NCBI GenBank assembly: GCA_965262705.1
Contig: OZ253556.1
Span: 1,426,001-1,490,000 of the forward strand
Direction of reading: 5' to 3'
Length of the DNA stretch: 64,000 bases
DNA from: UJ101 sp965262705
GTDB lineage: Bacteria > Bacteroidota > Bacteroidia > Flavobacteriales > UJ101
The position numbers and the translations under genes are program-made. How positions within the stretch are numbered: position 1 is the first letter of the stretch; each line of letters begins with the position of its first letter. Positions 63,787 to 64,000 of the stretch are shown piece after piece. The notes beneath the pieces were generated by a model. The model was not told the origin of the DNA. It saw only the letters and a program-made list of their open reading frames with translations, and ran no database searches.

Positions 63787-64000
63787 ACGGACATTCGGAA
63801 GCATAAAGCGATGGTTTTCAGGCGGGGTGGCAAGATATAGGGGGATAGCAAAGATGCATACGCAAAGCCTGATGGAGGCGATAGGTTATAATTTATATAG
63901 GGGTCCAGAGATACTTGCGTCTAATCGTTAAAAAAAGTGAAAAACAAAAGGATAAGCGACGATTTATAGTACATACACATGAAAAATAGTGAAAAATCGA

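Larger units (their letters stand above)
62919..63931 (+). pseudogene. IS5-family transposase, multiply disrupted
   Basis: Fragments in changing frames cover a whole IS5-type transposase: N-terminus MKIYHHPTLADSICDLRTRK; GYGLSDYEEEDRINDSLSF; central EASVIETPLKPKGKVSYKV; KYYYGDKKHYVPDEEGLVLG; ADLPEGIPLKGDKGYESE; and C-terminus RTFGSIKRWFSGGVARYRG to YNLYRGPEILASNR at 63931. The acidic DDE positions would be in ASVIE, DKGYESE and the Glu before RTFGS, the last lost at a REP insertion. REP-like insertions at about 63114-63137 and 63763-63786 and several frameshifts disrupt it. Confidence 0.8.
62806..64000 (+). mobile_element. IS5-family insertion sequence, left part (right end beyond the window)
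   Basis: The left boundary is set by AAGACCGTTGCAAGGG at about 62806, which interrupts the VOC gene and equals the terminal repeat of the MITE-like family. A REP-like piece (ACTTCGACTACGCTCAGC) follows at 62852. The transposase frame begins at 62919. No matching right terminus is seen before the window ends, 69 bases after the transposase stop. Confidence 0.6.

Overview
The window is a low-GC chromosomal segment of a Bacteroidota bacterium, most likely of the Flavobacteriia. The evidence is: two TonB-dependent receptors; -7 promoter boxes of the Bacteroidota form TAnnTTTG a few bases before many starts, with little sign of Shine-Dalgarno sites; an FtsZ ending in LHDN-x-D; an HU-HIG type DNA-binding protein; and an OlsF/GlsB-GlsA type acyltransferase fusion. 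No rRNA or tRNA gene was recognised.

Layout. 1-3.2 kb: C-terminal part of a TonB-dependent receptor and a frameshifted surface lipoprotein. 3.5-6.3 kb: cstA (minus) and metF. 6.5-13.1 kb: a first type I restriction-modification locus made of an XRE regulator, an HsdM fused to a single-TRD HsdS, HsdR, and the stump of one more gene. 13.3-15.0 kb: pgi (minus). 15.2-19.05 kb: a TonB-dependent receptor and a beta-propeller phytase, probably a phytate-use pair. 19.05-20.08 kb: a decayed IS982-family element. 20.1-21.8 kb: an M1 metallopeptidase (minus). 22.4-29.6 kb: a second type I locus, hsdR / four 46-bp tandem repeats / hsdS / PrrC-like ATPase-nuclease / hsdM. 29.9-45.4 kb: the full division and cell-wall cluster mraZ-rsmH-ftsL-ftsI-murE-mraY-murD-ftsW-murG-murC-ftsQ-ftsA-ftsZ. 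45.8-49.8 kb: atpB-E-F-H-A, without atpG next to it. 50-57.2 kb: mltG, two tiny membrane proteins, the acyltransferase fusion, a YopX-like protein, pabB and an HU-like protein. 57.3-59.7 kb: divergent class 1A pyrD and a eukaryote-like OPRT-ODC fusion. 60-61.8 kb: an IbrA/IbrB-like pair. 62.4-64 kb: a broken VOC gene interrupted by a decayed IS5-family element.

The most distinctive structural feature is a family of short MITE-like repeats (about 155-235 bp, plus many fragments). Their ends match GAGACCGTTGCA and its complement, and several copies have exact 4-6 bp target duplications. They fill many of the gaps between genes, sit on or next to the stop codons of murD and ftsZ, and supply the last codons of pgi, the M1 peptidase and a truncated ORF. 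The IS5-family remnant at the right edge starts with the same terminal sequence and may be related to the element that mobilised them.

The strongest functional candidates are the PrrC-like gene inside the second type I locus, the half-specificity HsdM-S fusion with a helically phased TTGTCA operator, the IbrA/IbrB-like pair, and the pyrD-1A/UMP-synthase block.
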